A stretch of 64,000 nt of DNA from Terribacillus saccharophilus (GTDB lineage: Bacteria > Bacillota > Bacilli > Bacillales > Amphibacillaceae), in NCBI GenBank assembly GCA_900110015.1, contig FOCD01000002.1, positions 682,001 through 746,000 of the forward strand, given 5' to 3'. The translations under genes were made by a program, and so were the position numbers. The notes under the pieces are model-generated. The model saw only the letters and a program-made list of their open reading frames with translations, made no database searches and was not told the origin of the DNA. Positions 51,555-59,286 of this stretch are shown here, piece by piece. Position 1 is the stretch's first letter; each line of letters opens with the position of its first letter.

Positions 51555-52301
51555 GTGCTGCCTAAAGTAACGATCATCATCCCATTTTATAATGACAAAT
51601 ACGTTCCTCATGCTATTCAGAGCTCCTTGGATCAAACATATCCAAACATCGAGGTGCTGCTTGTTGACGATGGGTCTACAACTGAACTTGATAAGCTCGA
51701 ACCGTATCTGGAACATATTACGTATATCCGTAAAGAAAACGGCGGTACAGCTACCGCTTTGAATCATGGTATTGAAAAAAGCACTGGTGAATATATCGCC
51801 TGGCTAAGCTCCGATGATATATTCCTGCCAGAGAAGATACAGGTACAGATGGAATATATGCTTGCGAACAACGCTCTTGTAAGTTTTGCAAACTACCATT
51901 TAATAGATAAAGATAATCAAGTTTTCTATCCTTGGTGCGGAAAACGATTTTCTCCTGCCCAAAACGAAAAGGAAGTCTATGAATCTTTCCGCACGGAAAA
52001 CCCGGTTAACGGATGTACGATTGTGGCGAGGAAAGATGTTTTTGACACGACCGGACTTTTCAATCCGGGCTTTTTGTATACCCATGATTATGACATGTGG
52101 TTCCGCATGCTCCTCACAGGCTTCCACATGCATTATATAGATCAAGTGCTGATTCATTTCCGATCACACGCAGAGTCTGGCACATCAAGATTCCAGCCTC
52201 AAATAAAGCATGAAATTAAGACAATTGAAGACTATTACCGACCAATATTGGATGAATATCTGGAGAAATATGCATCATTCAATACAAAGGAGTCCTCATG
52301 A
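51555..52301 (+). CDS. GT2-family glycosyltransferase
   Basis: This 248-residue single GT-A domain has no membrane helix. Motifs are TIIIPFYNDKYVPHAI at the N-terminus, LLVDDGSTTE, ENGGTATALNHGI, WLSSDDI as the metal-binding DxD-like site, and NGCTIVARK in the acceptor part. It is typical of the enzymes that start or extend surface glycans or decorate proteins. GTG 51555 follows AGAGGAGG. Its stop overlaps the first codons of a 36-residue gene, which is followed by a GT4 gene, so the three form one operon. Confidence 0.82.
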   Translation: MLPKVTIIIPFYNDKYVPHAIQSSLDQTYPNIEVLLVDDGSTTELDKLEPYLEHITYIRKENGGTATALNHGIEKSTGEYIAWLSSDDIFLPEKIQVQMEYMLANNALVSFANYHLIDKDNQVFYPWCGKRFSPAQNEKEVYESFRTENPVNGCTIVARKDVFDTTGLFNPGFLYTHDYDMWFRMLLTGFHMHYIDQVLIHFRSHAESGTSRFQPQIKHEIKTIEDYYRPILDEYLEKYASFNTKESS

Positions 52302-52408
52302 TGGATAAACAACAATTTGAATTGCTTATTAGACGGGCTCCAGCGGGCTATACCCTTCCGGATGCCCGTTTCTTCCCACTGATGGAAAATCACCGTAAAA
52401 CAATCTAA
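52298..52408 (+). CDS. 36-residue protein between two glycosyltransferases, unknown
   Basis: ATG ATG at 52298-52303 opens a frame of 36 residues that stops at TAA 52406-52408. It has a proper ribosome site (AAGGAG about six bases upstream), overlaps the stop of the GT2 gene, and ends 16 bp before the GT4 gene. The chain begins MMDKQQFELLIRRAPAGYT, then continues through LPDARFFPLMEN and ends HRKTI. It has no membrane helix or Cys. I cannot name it. It could be a glycan acceptor peptide, a subunit of the transferase pair, or a conserved tail module. Confidence 0.55.
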   Translation: MMDKQQFELLIRRAPAGYTLPDARFFPLMENHRKTI

Positions 52409-52424
52409 AGGTGGCTGGCTATAT

Positions 52425-53657
52425 ATGAAAGTACTGCTCGTTTCCTATTATCCGCTTCCACATGTTGGCGGCCTATGGACAGTCGTGAACAATCTTTCAA
52501 ATGAATTGAGACGAATCGGACATGACGTTGATGTGCTTGCTCAGACAGAAAGTCTATCAGAATATAGGATCATTGGTCAGAAAGCTCCATTTAAGGTAGC
52601 AGATATCCGCCCTCACATCGAAACTGAGCTCGCTGCTGCCTTTCCGAATCTTGAAGCTGGCTCCTGGATCCATACAACGGAGGTCTTGCGCTACAGCCTG
52701 GAAATGACAGCTCTTGCTCTCGATATTTCTAAGTATGATGTAATTCACGCACAGGATGTTATTGCTGCTAGTGCCATGGAAAGGATCAAGCCAGATCACA
52801 TCCCACTTGTCACAAGTGTCCATGGTTATTTGACGAAGGAAATTTTCTTGGCACTTAAAGGAATTTACCCGAGGAAAACAGACGAAGAACTATACACCAG
52901 CTTGGAATACCAATATCATGAGCACATCGAGCACATCGGCTGTCATGTTAGTGAATTCATCCATACCCAAGCAGATATTACAAAAAAGAATCTGATCCAG
53001 CAGCACCGAATTCCCGAAGCTCGCTTTGTACAGTTTCCATATGGAATGGACATTGCATCATTTAACAATCGTCCACAACAGCTTGACCGAATACCCACTG
53101 CAACCAAACCAGTCATTCTTTTCGTCGGCAGGCTTGTCCAGCTAAAAGGCGTACATGTGCTCATTGAAGCACTGCGACAATTAAAAACTATTACACCAGA
53201 CTGGGAATGCTGGATTCTTGGTGATGGTTTCGAGGAAGCGATTAAGCGTTTCACCGATCAAATGGAAGATGCAGATCTATTATCTGACATCCGATTACTT
53301 GGGTCTGCGCCAAATGTAAAGGACTTCCTGGAGACAGCTGATATTTTCGTCTTGCCAAGCCTGCAGGATACCCAGCCCCACTCTGTCATGGAGGCGCAGC
53401 TGATTGGTATACCCGTAGTGGTGAGTGATGCAGGAGGGCTGCCGGAAATGGTCGAAGATGGTGTTACCGGTCTTATTTCGGAAGCTGGCAATTCAACTAG
53501 TCTGGCACACCAACTCGCACGTCTGCTGGATGCCCCTACCCTGCGTCAACAGTTGGCAGCACAAGCTAAGACATGGGCAACCAAGCAATGGTCGTTAGTA
53601 AACATGGGGGGAAATACAGAAAAACTCTATAAAAGAGCCCTTTCTTTACCAGACTGA
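52425..53657 (+). CDS. GT4-family glycosyltransferase, paralogue of the enzyme at 45697
   Basis: This 410-residue GT-B protein has MKVLLVSYYPLPHVGGLWTV at the N-terminus, YDVIHAQDVIAASAM, LFVGRLVQLKGVHVLIEAL, PSLQDTQPHSVMEAQL and VVSDAGGLPEMVEDGVTGL. Nearly every block has a counterpart in the minus-strand enzyme, so the two arose by duplication and probably add related sugars or act on related acceptors. ATG 52425 follows AAAGGTGG. It is the third gene of the GT2 - small protein - GT4 operon. Confidence 0.85.
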   Translation: MKVLLVSYYPLPHVGGLWTVVNNLSNELRRIGHDVDVLAQTESLSEYRIIGQKAPFKVADIRPHIETELAAAFPNLEAGSWIHTTEVLRYSLEMTALALDISKYDVIHAQDVIAASAMERIKPDHIPLVTSVHGYLTKEIFLALKGIYPRKTDEELYTSLEYQYHEHIEHIGCHVSEFIHTQADITKKNLIQQHRIPEARFVQFPYGMDIASFNNRPQQLDRIPTATKPVILFVGRLVQLKGVHVLIEALRQLKTITPDWECWILGDGFEEAIKRFTDQMEDADLLSDIRLLGSAPNVKDFLETADIFVLPSLQDTQPHSVMEAQLIGIPVVVSDAGGLPEMVEDGVTGLISEAGNSTSLAHQLARLLDAPTLRQQLAAQAKTWATKQWSLVNMGGNTEKLYKRALSLPD

Positions 53658-53694
53658 TAGAAACGGTGAACTTGCACCAAGATGGCTGTCCTTT

Positions 53695-53721
53695 ACAGAT
53701 CGAAGATACGTTCATATATTA
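53695..53721 (+). promoter_or_regulatory. Sigma-K-like promoter of the gene at 53754
   Basis: AC at 53695-53696 and CATATATTA at 53713-53721 are separated by 16 bp, matching the sigma-K pattern (AC, 16-17 bp, CATANNNTA). It lies 32 bp upstream of the TTG start. Confidence 0.6.
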
Positions 53722-53753
53722 TAGTATCTTCTTTTTGAAGGGAGGATATAAAC

Positions 53754-54185
53754 TTGGTTACAGTACTAGATGCAAGAACATCCCAAAACGCCAGCACATC
53801 AAACTCGATTTCCATTCCACTACTGCTCGGCACGCCGCAAATTTTCGGTCAGATCGGGCTCATCACTGCTGGAACTACAACACCGATTCGAGTGCAGATG
53901 AGCGGCATTATCTCATTGCAGCTACCTCTTCTTCCAGCTTTGACAACTGTCAGCGTCACCATTGTCCGAGGTACGCAGATATCGGATCCAGTTGTTTTCT
54001 CTGCTTCCTCTAACTTGGATCTTGAACTTCTCGGACCGCAAGCATTTAACTTCGTCGCAGCTGATATTAACGTCTCACCGCCTGCAAGCGGTCAGTTGAC
54101 GTATACTGCATTCGTCTCTTCCAACTTGCTTGGAACCGTTCGAGTTGGTCCTGAAAGCTTTTATGGTATTGCATTCACAGGCTAA
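53754..54185 (+). CDS. Small beta-rich protein, candidate spore-surface protein
   Basis: This 143-residue protein is rich in Ser, Thr, Val, Ile and Leu and contains no Cys, Trp, His or Lys. The chain alternates short hydrophobic strands (SISIPLLLGT, GQIGLITAGT, PIRVQMSGIISLQLPL, TVSVTIVRG, LTYTAFVSS, SFYGIAFTG), which suggests a beta sandwich like the TNF-type jelly rolls of exosporium proteins such as BclA or ExsF. No collagen repeat is present. TTG 53754 follows GGGAGGA. The sigma-K-like promoter directly upstream supports late mother-cell expression. Function and orthology are unknown. Confidence 0.6.
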   Translation: MVTVLDARTSQNASTSNSISIPLLLGTPQIFGQIGLITAGTTTPIRVQMSGIISLQLPLLPALTTVSVTIVRGTQISDPVVFSASSNLDLELLGPQAFNFVAADINVSPPASGQLTYTAFVSSNLLGTVRVGPESFYGIAFTG

Positions 54186-54222
54186 CGCTAGACTAGACGA
54201 ATTCTCTGCTTAAAGCGCCGTG

Positions 54223-54249
54223 ACTATTCGAATCTGAATTCATATTCTA
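54223..54249 (+). promoter_or_regulatory. Sigma-K-like promoter of the gene at 54272
   Basis: AC at 54223-54224 and CATATTCTA at 54241-54249 are separated by 16 bp, the same layout as in front of the gene at 53754. It ends 22 bp before the start codon. Confidence 0.6.
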
Positions 54250-54271
54250 TTTTAGAAAGGTGGTGAATTTA

Positions 54272-54508
54272 ATGCCTAGAAATGATTCGACAGATAGGCA
54301 AGGTAGTTTTCTAGGAAGAAGAAGAGTTACTGGTCAGTACATCACTCAAGCCTTTGATGGCCGTGATGGCGGCCGTGGTCGCGGACGTGGTCGGGATGAT
54401 GACTTTGAGGACGGATTTGACGTCGATCCAGAAGTTGGCGGTACCATCTGGGGTAATCAACCCGGAGCTTCATTCCTATCTCCTCGCACACCTATATTAC
54501 CTTACTAA
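54272..54508 (+). CDS. Small RG-repeat protein, candidate spore-coat component
   Basis: This 78-residue protein has a basic N-terminus (FLGRRRVTGQYI), a glycine-arginine repeat GGRGRGRGRD, an acidic block DDDFEDGFDVD, and a C-terminal GGTIWGNQPGASFLSPRTP segment ending LPY. The GGTxWG...SFL part recurs in the protein at 47021. The charge pattern and Gly/Tyr content are like small spore-coat or crust proteins, but I cannot name it. A GTG at 54260 in the same frame is part of the AAAGGTGGTGA ribosome site; ATG 54272 is the start. It has its own sigma-K-like promoter and terminator. Confidence 0.6.
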   Translation: MPRNDSTDRQGSFLGRRRVTGQYITQAFDGRDGGRGRGRGRDDDFEDGFDVDPEVGGTIWGNQPGASFLSPRTPILPY

Positions 54509-54513
54509 TAAAT

Positions 54514-54547
54514 AAAAACGGCAAACCAAGTTGGTTTGCCGTTTTTT
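54514..54547 (+). terminator. Terminator of the RG-repeat gene
   Basis: AAACGGCAAACCA pairs with TGGTTTGCCGTTT around AGT and is followed by TTTTC. Confidence 0.85.
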
Positions 54548-54588
54548 CATGGAAAATCATAGTTAGAACGTGTTCCGACCTTTCTTAG

Positions 54589-54614
54589 GTTATACATAGA
54601 AAAATACAGGGTAA
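54589..54614 (+). promoter_or_regulatory. Sigma-B-like promoter of the Cys-rich protein gene
   Basis: GTTATA at 54589-54594 and GGGTAA at 54609-54614 are separated by 14 bp. The consensus is GTTTAA, 12-15 bp, GGGTAT. It lies 33 bp before the gene. Confidence 0.45.
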
Positions 54615-54646
54615 ATATTTATCGACGAATAAAAGGAGGAACGATG

Positions 54647-54973
54647 ATGAATACAGATTATGAGAAGTGTATTCAAGCTTGTCTGGAATGCATGCAAGCT
54701 TGCAACAGGTGCTATGATGCCTGTCTGTTAGAAGATGACGTGAAGATGATGGCAGATTGCATCCGCATGGACCGGGAATGTGCAGATATGTGCGCTTTTG
54801 CAATTCAATCTATGCAGCGTAACAGTCCGTTTGCCGAACAGATATGTACATTATGCGCAGAAGTATGCCAAGCCTGTGGCGAAATCTGCAGACAGCATGA
54901 AGCGGATCATTGCCAGGATTGCGCAGCTGCGTGCTTTGCCTGCGCTGACGCATGCCGAAATATGGCTGCTTAA
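54647..54973 (+). CDS. Cys-rich four-helix-bundle protein, copper-binding (Csp/DUF326 type)
   Basis: This 108-residue protein has 19 Cys arranged mainly as CxxxC and CxxC repeats on four predicted helices (CIQACLECMQACNRC; CIRMDRECADMC; CTLCAEVCQACGEIC; CQDCAAACFACADAC). This is the pattern of DUF326 proteins and the cytosolic copper-storage proteins of the Csp group, which bind many Cu(I) ions inside the bundle. No signal peptide is seen. Two ATGs lie at 54644 and 54647; the second is better spaced from AGGAGG. A sigma-B-like promoter precedes it, suggesting stress control. Confidence 0.78.
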   Translation: MNTDYEKCIQACLECMQACNRCYDACLLEDDVKMMADCIRMDRECADMCAFAIQSMQRNSPFAEQICTLCAEVCQACGEICRQHEADHCQDCAAACFACADACRNMAA

Positions 54974-54975
54974 CA

Positions 54976-55010
54976 AAAAGACTGCCTTTAAAGATGGCAG
55001 TCTTTTTCAT
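54976..55010. terminator. Bidirectional terminator
   Basis: AAAGACTGCC pairs with GGCAGTCTTT and is followed by TTCATTTT. It separates the Cys-rich gene from the convergent membrane-protein gene. Confidence 0.75.
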
Positions 55011-55028
55011 TTTATGGATATGCTATTA

Positions 55029-55328
55029 TTACCGTCGTTGCAGTCGTCTGGAGAAAGCCTCTACCAGCAATACAATTGCAGCTGCTGCGTGCAGAATCCA
55101 GCCAACGAAAGGTATCCATCCAAGAGCAGATGCGACAATTCCGACGATGCTTCCAGCGAGCGGCCCTTGAACTCGGACAGCAAGCACAAGCGTAATGATA
55201 TGAAGTACTAGCATAATGACTAACGGCATCCACCCATTGGATACAATGATGATAGCGCCAAGGACAGGAATTGCCAGGATTGCTTCCAGTATTCCTGTGA
55301 TCAGCTTCATGGTTCTCGTTGCAGACAT
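55029..55328 (-). CDS. Small membrane protein, unknown
   Basis: This 99-residue protein has three clear hydrophobic helices (about 8-30, 33-52 and 57-90, the last long enough to be two). The helical regions contain Gly and Pro turns (LGWIPFVGWILHAAAA), and the C-terminus is a short basic tail SRRLQRR that should lie in the cytoplasm. I see no catalytic motif and do not recognise the family. ATG 55328 follows AGAGGACGA. It is monocistronic, between the Cys-rich gene and the polyamine operon, which is divergent. Confidence 0.6.
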   Translation of the reverse strand: MSATRTMKLITGILEAILAIPVLGAIIIVSNGWMPLVIMLVLHIITLVLAVRVQGPLAGSIVGIVASALGWIPFVGWILHAAAAIVLLVEAFSRRLQRR

Positions 55329-55491
55329 ACATTTCGTCCTCTCTATACGTACTCGGTTTTCTACATATACGTATCATACAGCAAAATGTTCCATCTGAAA
55401 AAAATTCTATTCAACGTGCCTTTTTATGTCGTATAATGGAACGTCAAGATTTTTAGAATCAAAATACGGAAAAGAAACAAGGGAGATGACA

Positions 55492-56589
55492 ATGACAAAG
55501 AAACCGATCATTCAATTCAACAATGTAATGAAGCAGTACGATAAAGATACCACCGTTTTGGACAATGTCAGCTTTGAAATCGAGCGTGGTAAATTCTATA
55601 CCCTCTTAGGTCCTTCCGGGTGCGGAAAAACGACAATTTTGCGTCTGATTGCCGGGTTCACGGAATCAACTTCCGGAGAGATGTTATTTGATGGGAAACC
55701 TTTGAATAAAATCCCTGCCAACAAAAGGTCTGTAAACACAGTATTTCAGGATTATGCTCTATTTCCTCATCTAAATGTATATGAAAACGTCGCCTTTGGT
55801 TTGCGCATCAAAAAGATGCCTCAGAAGCAAATCGACGAAAAGGTGAAGGAAGCCTTGCGTTTTGTTAACCTGGCTGGTTACGAAAAGCGGGAAATCAGTG
55901 AAATGTCAGGCGGGCAGCGTCAGCGTGTGGCCATTGCACGTGCTGTCGTGAACGAACCCGAAGTAATTTTGCTGGATGAACCATTATCCGCACTAGACCT
56001 GAAATTACGTACAGAAATGCAATACGAATTACGTGAGATGCAGCAGCGTCTGGGCATCACGTTCATCTTCGTAACGCATGACCAGGAAGAGGCGCTTGCA
56101 CTCTCGGATGAGATATTTGTTCTGAACAACGGCAAGATTGAACAAAGCGGCACACCAACTGACATATATGATGAGCCAATTAACCGTTTTGTGGCCGACT
56201 TTATCGGAGAATCCAACATTGTTGATGGCCGGATGATTCGGGATTACGAAGTAGAGTTCACCGGCAAACGTTTCGCCTGTGTTGACCAAGGTCTGCAGCC
56301 GAATGAGCCAATTGAAATTGTCATTCGACCCGAGGATTTGCATATAACAAGCGCAGAAGCCGGAAATCTGCGCGTAAAGGTGGATTCCCAGCTATTCCGC
56401 GGGGTCCATTACGAAATCTCCAGCTACGATGATGCTGGTAACGAATGGCTGGTTCACTCCACGAAGAAAGCTGTTGTAGGAGAGGAAATCGGACTTGCCT
56501 TCGAGCCAGAAGCTATTCACGTTATGCGTCTGAATGAGACGGAGGAAGAATTCGATAAACGACTTGAGGCGTACGACGATGGAGAATAA
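55492..56589 (+). CDS. potA: Spermidine/putrescine ABC transporter, ATP-binding protein
   Basis: The protein has 365 residues from ATG 55492. Walker A is GPSGCGKTT, the signature MSGGQRQR, Walker [13 protein letters not shown], and the switch His lies in [12 protein letters not shown]-terminal OB-fold (TOBE) domain begins near 270 with VIRPEDLHI. The ATPase dimer drives polyamine import. A longer frame from 55426 is rejected; the ATG at 55486 abuts AAGGGAG and the next ATG, at 55492, has a 6-bp spacer. It is the first gene of potABCD; a TATAAT at 55432-55437 may be the -10. Confidence 0.9.
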   Translation: MTKKPIIQFNNVMKQYDKDTTVLDNVSFEIERGKFYTLLGPSGCGKTTILRLIAGFTESTSGEMLFDGKPLNKIPANKRSVNTVFQDYALFPHLNVYENVAFGLRIKKMPQKQIDEKVKEALRFVNLAGYEKREISEMSGGQRQRVAIARAVVNEPEVILLDEPLSALDLKLRTEMQYELREMQQRLGITFIFVTHDQEEALALSDEIFVLNNGKIEQSGTPTDIYDEPINRFVADFIGESNIVDGRMIRDYEVEFTGKRFACVDQGLQPNEPIEIVIRPEDLHITSAEAGNLRVKVDSQLFRGVHYEISSYDDAGNEWLVHSTKKAVVGEEIGLAFEPEAIHVMRLNETEEEFDKRLEAYDDGE

Positions 56590-57388
56590 GACGACTCGCA
56601 ACCTGTATACGATCCCTTATGTTATCTGGGTCGCTTTCTTTGTGATCGCACCAATATTATTAGTGCTGTACTATTCTTTTCAGGATCTGGAAGGTAATTT
56701 TTCCTTAACCAACTATCGAAACTTCTTTACACCTATCTATTTGGAGATGACGTTAAGCTCCTTCTGGTATGCTTTCCTGATTACGCTAATTACACTGCTG
56801 TTTGCATACCCGATAGCTTATTTGCTGACCAAATTGAAGCATAAGCAGCTGTGGCTCTTATTGATTATAGTGCCAAGCTGGATCAACCTGCTATTGAAAG
56901 CTTATGCTTTCCTTGGCATCTTTGGCACATATGGAATGGCGAATAAATTCCTGGAAACAATCGGCATTGGATCGAAGCAGCTTCTATTCACCGATTTCAG
57001 CTTTGTATTTGTTTCCGTCTATATATTCATTCCATTCATGATTCTGCCTATCTTCAATGCATTAGATAAATTGAATCCAACTTACCTTGATGCAGCGAAT
57101 GACTTGGGAGCATCACGCTGGACGACGTTCCGCCGGATTGTCTTTCCATTAACGATTGATGGTGTGAAAGCAGGATGTCAGATTACGTTTATTCCAGCTC
57201 TGTCATTGTTCATGCTCACTCGCCTTATCGCCGGTAGCCAAGTTATTACCCTTGGTACGGCCATAGAGCAACAATTCCTAGTTACACAGAACTGGGGCAT
57301 GGGATCGACTATTGCTGTCTTCCTGATCATTTTCATGTTCATCATCATGTTTGCAACCGGTACGAAAAGGAGGAGAGCACGTGGATAA
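56579..57388 (+). CDS. potB: Spermidine/putrescine ABC transporter, permease PotB
   Basis: The protein has 269 residues from ATG 56579. Six membrane helices are visible. The coupling loop [22 protein letters not shown] is the EAA motif that docks on PotA. The N-terminal helix is preceded by a short basic segment. It forms the membrane channel with PotC. The chosen ATG overlaps the potA stop by 11 bases. A longer frame from 56534 has no ribosome site and lies inside potA. Confidence 0.88.
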   Translation: MENKTTRNLYTIPYVIWVAFFVIAPILLVLYYSFQDLEGNFSLTNYRNFFTPIYLEMTLSSFWYAFLITLITLLFAYPIAYLLTKLKHKQLWLLLIIVPSWINLLLKAYAFLGIFGTYGMANKFLETIGIGSKQLLFTDFSFVFVSVYIFIPFMILPIFNALDKLNPTYLDAANDLGASRWTTFRRIVFPLTIDGVKAGCQITFIPALSLFMLTRLIAGSQVITLGTAIEQQFLVTQNWGMGSTIAVFLIIFMFIIMFATGTKRRRARG

Positions 57389-58187
57389 GAGAATATCTCC
57401 CCTGTCACGTTTTTTTCTGATCGTTATGTTTGCGCTGTTGTATTTACCTATCTTTTACTTGATTTTTTATTCGTTCAACAGCGGCGGCAATATGTATAAT
57501 TTCGAAAGCTTCACATTTGATTGGTACAAAGAGCTGTTCCAAGATACTCGGCTTTTGATCATTGTTTTGAATACCATCGTCATTGCCCTACTCTCTGCCT
57601 TGATCTCAACGGTCATCGGCGTGCTTGGAGCAATGATGATTTATAAAATACGTTCCAGCAGGACAAAGAATGCCCTGCTGTCATTGAACAATATCTTGAT
57701 TGTTAGCCCAGATGTCATCATCGGCGCATCCTTCTTAATCCTGTTCACGATTGCAGGTATCCAGCTTGGCTTCTATTCGGTGCTGCTGTCGCATATCGCA
57801 TTCAGTATCCCGATCGTTGTCTTGATGGTGTTGCCGAAGCTGTCCGAGATGAGTTCTTCTCTGCTTGATGCAGCAAGAGATCTTGGGGCATCACGCTGGG
57901 AAGTTATCACAAAAGTAGTGATTCCTTATATCACTCCCGGTATTTTCGCCGGCTTTTTCATGGCGCTTACCTACTCACTTGATGACTTTGCCGTTACGTT
58001 CTTTGTAACAGGGAATGGTTTCACGACATTATCCGTCGAGATTTATTCCTTAGCAAGACAAGGTATTTCCTTGTCTATCAATGCACTTTCAGCAATCATT
58101 TTCCTTGTTACGATGCTGATAGTCGTTATATATTATTTCATTACCCGACGTGGCAAGAAATCGCCTGATCTGGAGGTGCTCAAATGA
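57381..58187 (+). CDS. potC: Spermidine/putrescine ABC transporter, permease PotC
   Basis: The protein has 268 residues from GTG 57381, which follows AAGGAGG. Six membrane helices are visible, with the N-terminal FYSFNSGGNMYNFESFTFDWY segment split over helix 1 and the loop, and the EAA motif DAARDLGASRWEVITKVVIP in the fourth cytoplasmic loop. It pairs with PotB. It overlaps potB by eight bases, and its stop overlaps the potD start in an ATGA arrangement. Confidence 0.88.
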   Translation: MDKRISPLSRFFLIVMFALLYLPIFYLIFYSFNSGGNMYNFESFTFDWYKELFQDTRLLIIVLNTIVIALLSALISTVIGVLGAMMIYKIRSSRTKNALLSLNNILIVSPDVIIGASFLILFTIAGIQLGFYSVLLSHIAFSIPIVVLMVLPKLSEMSSSLLDAARDLGASRWEVITKVVIPYITPGIFAGFFMALTYSLDDFAVTFFVTGNGFTTLSVEIYSLARQGISLSINALSAIIFLVTMLIVVIYYFITRRGKKSPDLEVLK

Positions 58188-59251
58188 AGCAGCTGATACG
58201 TTTAGCTGTTGTGATCATTGCTGTGAGCGCTATTCTGCTCGTTACGATTTCGCGCTTGAATGCTTCACAAGGTTACTCTGGCGGCAATACACTTACCGTT
58301 TACAACTGGGGCGACTATGTTGATCCAGCAGTAATAGATGAGTTCGAAAAAGAAACAGGTATTACCGTTGTCTATGAAACATTCGATTCGAATGAGGCAA
58401 TGATGACAAAAATTCAGCAAGGTGGAACAAGCTATGATGTAGCAGTTCCTTCCGAGTATACGATTGAAAAAATGAAAGAAGAGGATTTGCTGTTGCCGAT
58501 TGATCACAGCAAGATACCGAATCTGAAAAATATCGACTCCCGCTTCATGGATCTGCCTTTCGATCCCGAAAACAAGTATTCTGTACCCTATTTCTGGGGA
58601 ACCGTTGGTATTGTATACAACACGAAGCAAATTGACGGCATCGAGTTTGATAGCTGGGAAGATCTATGGGATCCTAGTTTGAAAAATAAAATCGTGCTGA
58701 TTGATGGTGCGCGTGAGATTGTGGGAATGGGACTGAACAGCCTTCATTATTCCCTCAACGATACAGACCCAGAACATTTACAAGAAGCATATGATAAACT
58801 TGTCAGCCTAAAACCGAATGTCAGAGCACTGCTTGGGGATGAAAACAAGCTGCTGATGGCATCTGGAGAGGTTTCAATTGGAATAACGTGGTCTGGGGAT
58901 GCTTCGGAGATCATGGCAGAAAATGAGGATCTTGACTATGTCGTACCAGAAGAAGGTTCCAATCTATGGTTCGATAACATGGTCATTCCGAAAACAGCTA
59001 AGAATATTGATGCTGCGCATGAATTCATCAACTTCATGCTCGATCCGAAAGTTGCTGCACAGAATACCGAGTATGTAAGTTACTCCACTCCAAACAAAGA
59101 AGCATTGCAATATATGCCTGAGGAAATGGTCAATGATGAACGCTTTTACCCGCCGCCGGAATTGACAGACCGCCTCGAAGTTTATGAGAACCTAGGCAAA
59201 GAAAACCTGGCTCGATATAATGAATTATTCCTGAAATTTAAGATGGAATAA
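58184..59251 (+). CDS. potD: Spermidine/putrescine ABC transporter, substrate-binding protein
   Basis: The protein has 355 residues. A hydrophobic helix (about 5-23) is followed by SRLNASQGYSGG with no lipobox Cys, so the receptor is tethered by an uncleaved helix rather than a lipid; I recall the same in other Bacillus PotD proteins. The binding fold starts with LTVYNWGDYVDP and carries the acidic and aromatic ligand residues in YETFDSNEAMMTKIQ, PYFWGTVGI and GITWSGDA. It captures polyamines outside the cell. ATG 58184 overlaps potC. A terminator follows. Confidence 0.88.
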   Translation: MKQLIRLAVVIIAVSAILLVTISRLNASQGYSGGNTLTVYNWGDYVDPAVIDEFEKETGITVVYETFDSNEAMMTKIQQGGTSYDVAVPSEYTIEKMKEEDLLLPIDHSKIPNLKNIDSRFMDLPFDPENKYSVPYFWGTVGIVYNTKQIDGIEFDSWEDLWDPSLKNKIVLIDGAREIVGMGLNSLHYSLNDTDPEHLQEAYDKLVSLKPNVRALLGDENKLLMASGEVSIGITWSGDASEIMAENEDLDYVVPEEGSNLWFDNMVIPKTAKNIDAAHEFINFMLDPKVAAQNTEYVSYSTPNKEALQYMPEEMVNDERFYPPPELTDRLEVYENLGKENLARYNELFLKFKME

Positions 59252-59252
59252 A

Positions 59253-59286
59253 GCAAAGGCATGCGCTCTGGCGCATGCCTTTTTGT
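59253..59286. terminator. Bidirectional terminator potD / MazG-like gene
   Basis: AAAGGCATGCGC pairs with GCGCATGCCTTT, followed by TTGTTT. On the minus strand TTTGCTTT follows. Confidence 0.8.

Noticed and set aside
54360-54400. GC-rich short repeats that might look like a repeat array
   Set aside because: They encode the RGRGRG part of the small protein at 54272 and have no spacers, so this is not a CRISPR array.
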